Assembly (NCBI GenBank): GCA_021107975.1
Contig: JAIORT010000105.1
Location: forward strand, 1-10,537
From: Bacteroidales bacterium
GTDB lineage: Bacteria; Bacteroidota; Bacteroidia; Bacteroidales; JAADJA01
Length of the DNA stretch: 10,537 nucleotides
Reading direction: 5' to 3'
Shown here: piece after piece, positions 6,580 to 10,537 of the stretch
Numbering within the stretch: the stretch's first letter is position 1
Layout of the letters: every line of letters begins with the position of its first letter
Position numbers and translations under genes: made by a program
The notes under the pieces: generated by a model
What the model saw: the letters and a program-made list of their open reading frames with translations, nothing else
Database searches by the model: none
What the model was told of the DNA's origin: nothing

Positions 6580-8421
6580 CATAGCGTTTCAATTTTAAAT
6601 AAATCTTTTCAAATTTTGAAATTAATTACAGAAGAACTTGACGGTAAGCGTTTTTATTACAGCTTTATAGCCGGCGCTCAAAAGATTTTTGAACATTACA
6701 AGGTTATAAATAAGATAAATGTGTTCCCTGTTGCCGATGGTGACACAGGCACCAACCTTGCTTCTACCATGAGGTCAATTATTGACTCTGTAATTCCTAC
6801 CGATAATATAAAAGTTACTGCCGATGCTCTTGCCGATGCAGCCCTTGTGGGAGCCAGAGGGAACTCCGGAATTATTTTCGCCCAGTTCCTGTATGGGTTC
6901 AGCAACGAAATTCACAGCGAAAAAAATTTAACGATTGATGATTTTGCAAGAATTATTAATAAATCTACTCATTATGCCTATGAAGCTATTGCCAATCCTG
7001 TGGAAGGCACTATGATTTCAGTTATGCGCGAATGGGCTGAATATATTTATTCAATCAAAGATAAATTCAGCGATTTTAACGAACTTATTATTAATTCGTA
7101 TAGCAAGGCTAAGGAATCACTTCGGGACACACCTAAAAAACTTGAAATATTAGCGAAATGCAATGTAGTGGATGCAGGCGCCAAAGGATTCGTCCTTTTC
7201 CTTGAAGGAATGATAGATTTTTTTATTCATGGTCAGTTGAAAAAGCTGGTTTCAACCAGGAATGTAATGAAGGTGAAGGAACTTGAGGAGATGGTTCACA
7301 ATGAAACTGAAATAACCTTCCGGTATTGTACCGAAGCCTTGATTACGTTCGATAAAAATATTCCTGAAAACAAAACAAAACTTATAAAAGCTATTGAAGG
7401 TTTCGGCGATTCGTTGGTAGTTGCAGGTTCCCCAAAAAAGTTAAGGCTTCATATACATACCGACGAACCTGCAAAACTATTTTATTCGATAAAAGATATT
7501 GGCAATATCAGTTATAAAAAAGTGGACGATATGGTAATGCAGAACCAGATTGTACATCACCGGAAATGGGATGTTGCACTGCTTACCGATTCAACAAGCG
7601 ATCTTCCGCAGGAAATCATTGAAAAATACCAGGTACACGTTGTTCCGCTGACAGTACATTTTGAAAAAGACTTTTATTTGGATTCAGTAACCATTACCCC
7701 GGATGAGTTTTACGAACTTCTTGAAAAATCAGATCACCATCCGTCAACTTCGCAGCCTACTTATAAAGACTTTACAAATAAATACAATTACCTTGCAAGC
7801 CATTACAATTCTATTATTAGCCTGCATATTAGCGATAAGCTCAGCGGCACATGGAATACAAGCCAAAAGGCTGCCCATCTTATAAGTGAAAGGCAAAATA
7901 TGGATATCTCTGTATTCAATTCAAAAAAATTAGCCTGTGGATTAGGGCTGATGATTATCAGGGCAGCCAGAGAAATTGAAAAGGGCAGAAGTAATAAAGA
8001 AGTAAACGCTGAGATTGACAAATGGATAGAGAAAAGCCGAATGTTAATCAGTGCACGTACTTTAAAATATTTAATTAAAGGAGGAAGAGTAAGTGCCGTA
8101 AAGGGGTTTTTAGGAAAACTTCTTGGTGTGCAACCTCTTATAATTGTCAATAAGGAAGGGAAAACAGAATTATTTGGTAAACCCAAATCTGAAAAGCAAA
8201 GTATGCGAATGGTTATTGAGGAAGTTAATAAAATGCTTAATGGCAATAAGATTTGGGGTTATGCAATTTCTCACGCCAATAATATTGAAGGAGCCAACTG
8301 GTATGCCGAACAAATGGAACAACTTACAGGATTAAAGCCCGAATTCATTCATAGAGCATCTCCTGTCCTCGGCACTCATACAGGTCCAGGTGTTATTGGA
8401 TTAGCTCTGATGTTTGAATAA
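6577..8421 (+). CDS. Single-chain fatty-acid kinase: FakA-like DhaL/DAK2 domain fused to FakB-like DegV domain
   Basis: Up to 614 residues joining what are separate subunits in Firmicutes: FakA, an ATP-dependent kinase, and FakB, which presents a bound fatty acid to be phosphorylated to acyl-phosphate for phospholipid synthesis. Residues about 22-215 are the DhaL domain with Mg-ATP loop DGDTGTN (54-60), GARGNSG (92-98) and DAGAKGF (199-205). About 235-325 is the FakA middle region (RYCTEALI at 249-256, LHIHTDEP at 291-298). About 331-614 is a DegV fold with DSTSDLP (338-344), TSQP (391-394), HISDKLSGT (417-425), RTLKYLIKGGRVS (494-506) and HTGPGVIGL (601-609), the lipid-site motifs, so this half looks functional. 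It is cytosolic, with no signal peptide. Coordinates give the longest form, from TTG 6577; TTG 6616 gives an N-terminus closer to the FakA family and fits the tandem -7 elements. No usable ATG exists. Its 3' end overlaps or abuts the FadL-like gene, suggesting co-expression. Confidence 0.9.
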   Translation: MHSVSILNKSFQILKLITEELDGKRFYYSFIAGAQKIFEHYKVINKINVFPVADGDTGTNLASTMRSIIDSVIPTDNIKVTADALADAALVGARGNSGIIFAQFLYGFSNEIHSEKNLTIDDFARIINKSTHYAYEAIANPVEGTMISVMREWAEYIYSIKDKFSDFNELIINSYSKAKESLRDTPKKLEILAKCNVVDAGAKGFVLFLEGMIDFFIHGQLKKLVSTRNVMKVKELEEMVHNETEITFRYCTEALITFDKNIPENKTKLIKAIEGFGDSLVVAGSPKKLRLHIHTDEPAKLFYSIKDIGNISYKKVDDMVMQNQIVHHRKWDVALLTDSTSDLPQEIIEKYQVHVVPLTVHFEKDFYLDSVTITPDEFYELLEKSDHHPSTSQPTYKDFTNKYNYLASHYNSIISLHISDKLSGTWNTSQKAAHLISERQNMDISVFNSKKLACGLGLMIIRAAREIEKGRSNKEVNAEIDKWIEKSRMLISARTLKYLIKGGRVSAVKGFLGKLLGVQPLIIVNKEGKTELFGKPKSEKQSMRMVIEEVNKMLNGNKIWGYAISHANNIEGANWYAEQMEQLTGLKPEFIHRASPVLGTHTGPGVIGLALMFE

Positions 8422-9907
8422 TACCAATTTGAAAAATAAAGTAATCAAATATCTTATTATTGTCCTGCCAGCATGGTTTGTTACCGGAGAAACATACGCA
8501 CAAACATGTCGTTACTGGTTAGAAAGTTTTAACAATGAAGCATCATTAATGGCAGGTTCTGTTGTAGGAGGAAATGCAGATATTACTGCTATATATTATA
8601 ATCCTGCAATCATTGCTGATATTCAGAATTCAAAGATATCAATAAGCACCAGTTTATTTAACATTAATAACTATAGTCTAAAAAATGCAGTTGGAACAAA
8701 TCAAGACCTTAAAGAATGGCAATTTATTGTGCAACCAAGGTTTTTCTCTTATTTATTTCGATCCAAAAAATTCATCGATTTAAGCTGGGAATTTGCAATC
8801 TTTAGCCGACGGAGCGAACAAATTAATACATCCCGGACCGTTCAGTATAAAACCAATATTCTTCAAACTTTTCCCGTACAGGAACAATACACAGCCAATA
8901 TTGATTACAACTATAAGTATTCCGATTACTGGGGCGGTTTTGGTGCTGCTTACAGGTTTAACAATGAATTATCGCTTGGTGTGAGCCTTTTAGTGAGTGA
9001 TAAAGTTTTACATTATAACTACAATTTAGATATTAATGCTTTTCCAACCGGTATCGGTATAAACGATACAAGTTTCTATAACGCCAATTGGAAACATTTA
9101 GAGAAAATATATCAATACAATGTGAATCTTATCTGGAAAATCGGAATTCAATATAAAGCAGAGCAGTGGAGCGCAGGACTGAATATTACCACACCTTCGA
9201 TGTATCTCATGGGCAATGCCGATGTCTGGAAAAATTATGCTCAAAACGATATTAAATACCAGGGAAGCAAAATTGAAGATTATATATACAACGGTGCTGA
9301 GAAAAAAGCCAGGTGTAGAATGAAAGACCCTTTGGCTATTGCTGCAGGTTTTGTATATAAATTCCGTAATAAAAAAATGACTTTATCATTAAGCGCCGAA
9401 TATTTTCAAAAGGTTAAACCGTATTTGTTAATAGATGCCCGGATAAATCCAAATATTACAACCGAAAACGATTTTGAGAAGATGGCAAACAAAAATTTTC
9501 TAAGCTACTCGGCTGCTGCTAATTCTGTTACAAATGTAGCGATAGGATATAAATATATTCATTCTGAAAAGATAGAGTTATTAGGAGGTTTCCGCACTGA
9601 TTTTACTTATGCCAAAGATATTGATTATAAAAACCTTTCCGATTATTCTGTTATTAAAAATATACCACTTAATGTATATCATTTTTCAGGAGGGGGAAAA
9701 TTCAATTATAAATCAACTTCATTTATTCTTGGTTTGCAATTTGCATTTGGGCACAGTAAGGGCAATGAACAATTTATAAATACCACCGAACCGGTAGAAT
9801 ATGACCCCGCAACAGGCTTGGCATTACAAGGCACTATTAATGATGATATGATAATACGCTATTATTCAATAGGGATTGTTTTGGGAGTTTCTATTGGATT
9901 TAATTAA
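8414..9907 (+). CDS. FadL/OmpP1-like outer-membrane beta-barrel protein
   Basis: A 497-residue exported protein, probably an outer-membrane channel. Residues 1-29 are a signal peptide with a hydrophobic core (YLIIVLPAWFV) and likely cleavage after TYA, leaving Gln at the mature end. The mature N-terminus contains NEASLMAGSVVGG and then AIYYNPA (59-65), the pattern that opens OmpP1/FadL/TodX barrels, which take up long-chain fatty acids and other hydrophobic compounds. The rest is alternating aromatic beta strands and polar loops, ending IGIVLGVSIGFN, as expected for a barrel. Length fits FadL relatives (about 420-520). Identification rests on this motif and overall character, so another barrel family such as PorV-like is possible. 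Start: TTG at 8414 overlaps the kinase stop by 8 bases, while TTG at 8429 gives a shorter, equally good signal peptide; no ATG is available. The pairing with a fatty-acid kinase supports a lipid-uptake role. Confidence 0.72.
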   Translation: MNNTNLKNKVIKYLIIVLPAWFVTGETYAQTCRYWLESFNNEASLMAGSVVGGNADITAIYYNPAIIADIQNSKISISTSLFNINNYSLKNAVGTNQDLKEWQFIVQPRFFSYLFRSKKFIDLSWEFAIFSRRSEQINTSRTVQYKTNILQTFPVQEQYTANIDYNYKYSDYWGGFGAAYRFNNELSLGVSLLVSDKVLHYNYNLDINAFPTGIGINDTSFYNANWKHLEKIYQYNVNLIWKIGIQYKAEQWSAGLNITTPSMYLMGNADVWKNYAQNDIKYQGSKIEDYIYNGAEKKARCRMKDPLAIAAGFVYKFRNKKMTLSLSAEYFQKVKPYLLIDARINPNITTENDFEKMANKNFLSYSAAANSVTNVAIGYKYIHSEKIELLGGFRTDFTYAKDIDYKNLSDYSVIKNIPLNVYHFSGGGKFNYKSTSFILGLQFAFGHSKGNEQFINTTEPVEYDPATGLALQGTINDDMIIRYYSIGIVLGVSIGFN

Positions 9908-9981
9908 TGATAGCTTAATTTATAATAATTCTCGCAAATGCGCTAAACCGTAAAAGAATCAGGTACTAAATAAATATCAAA

Positions 9982-10537
9982 ATGGAAAAAAATTTTAAAT
10001 TCGTTTTATTTTTTGCAGCAGGGATAATGTTTTTGACCCTGACAAGCAAAGCTCAAAGTAATTTCGGCAACGACTGGAAACTGAGAAAAGACCTGCCTGT
10101 TTTTTCAGAACCGGAAAATAAATCAATTCAGGCAAATATTTATCAGAATGGCGATAAAGTAAGGCTGGCTTTTTTACTGACTGAAAATCCGGATATTAAT
10201 AATGCAGAGTGCGAGCTTAGTTTTAACCCGATGTATTTCTTTGTTATGGGTATGCCCGTTTTGAATGACACTAAAACAGGTGAAAAAAAAGATATTGATT
10301 ATAAATTTGAAAACGAACGGGTGATATTTGAAGTAACGGTAAATGATTATCAAAAATATATTGAATTTGGTGTTGCTTCACGAAAATTAAGAAATATCGG
10401 GAATTTAACCGTTGAAGATAAAATAAAACAAGCAAGGACAATCAGGCGCATAAAACAACAACTTGATAGCTGGTCGCCATTAGCAGCAAATCAAATAATT
10501 GCCCAGCCGTGTTTACGTCCGATAATTTCGCATGGCG
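9982..10537 (+). CDS. Exported protein of unknown function (3' end outside window)
   Basis: The frame opens at ATG 9982-9984 and continues for 185 codons to the window edge with no stop. Residues 1-24 are a clear signal peptide: basic start, hydrophobic core (FVLFFAAGIMFLTL), and probable cleavage after SKA before Gln25. The mature part begins NFGNDWKLRKDLPVF and looks beta-rich to about residue 130, followed by a charged, probably helical stretch (144-162). Two cysteines are seen (77 and 177). I recognise no family. It follows the FadL-like gene on the same strand after 74 bases with no terminator hairpin and no good -7 element between them, so it may be co-transcribed with it. There is no lipobox, so it is probably periplasmic, outer-membrane or secreted rather than a lipoprotein. 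Confidence 0.78.
   Translation, partial: MEKNFKFVLFFAAGIMFLTLTSKAQSNFGNDWKLRKDLPVFSEPENKSIQANIYQNGDKVRLAFLLTENPDINNAECELSFNPMYFFVMGMPVLNDTKTGEKKDIDYKFENERVIFEVTVNDYQKYIEFGVASRKLRNIGNLTVEDKIKQARTIRRIKQQLDSWSPLAANQIIAQPCLRPIISHG

Noticed and set aside
6573..6584. ATG at 6573 as the kinase start
   Set aside because: It is in another frame and meets a TAG after three codons.
7803..8246. A 147-codon minus-strand open frame inside the fatty-acid kinase
   Set aside because: It is antisense to a region encoding conserved DegV motifs, so it is a shadow of that gene.

Overview
The window looks like chromosomal DNA from a member of the Bacteroidota. It is AT-rich and shows no convincing Shine-Dalgarno sites just ahead of its genes. 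Several genes are preceded by matches to the Bacteroidota -7 promoter element (TAnnTTTG), and the protein set fits: a patatin/outer-membrane-barrel fusion, a FadL-like barrel and signal peptides ending in A-Q. No rRNA, tRNA, CRISPR array, integrase or transposase gene is visible.

Layout. Left part, minus strand: the 5' end of a very Lys/Glu-rich protein that runs off the left edge (1-396), then a patatin-like phospholipase fused to a POTRA and Omp85-type barrel (531-2855), then a 352-bp gene-free stretch full of inverted repeats (2856-3207), then a PLP-dependent trans-sulfuration-family lyase resembling methionine gamma-lyase (3208-4389). A 192-bp divergent promoter region (4390-4581) separates these from the plus-strand genes. 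Right part, plus strand: a multi-pass GT39/ArnT-like glycosyltransferase with an added C-terminal beta-rich domain (4582-6555), a one-chain fatty-acid kinase in which a FakA-like DhaL/DAK2 half is fused to a FakB-like DegV half (6577-8421), a FadL-like outer-membrane beta-barrel protein touching it (8414-9907), and the start of an exported protein of unknown function that runs off the right edge (9982-10537).

How they may work together. The tight pairing of the fused fatty-acid kinase with a FadL-like barrel suggests a small module in which fatty acids enter through the outer membrane, are held by the DegV half and phosphorylated by the DhaL half, then passed to phospholipid synthesis. The patatin/barrel protein is another lipid-active envelope protein nearby and could liberate fatty acids, but it lies on the opposite strand about 3.7 kb away and the link is speculative. 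The glycosyltransferase and the PLP lyase look like independent functions. The intergenic repeats at 2959-3191 resemble non-coding palindromic repeats and are the part of the window least explained by genes.
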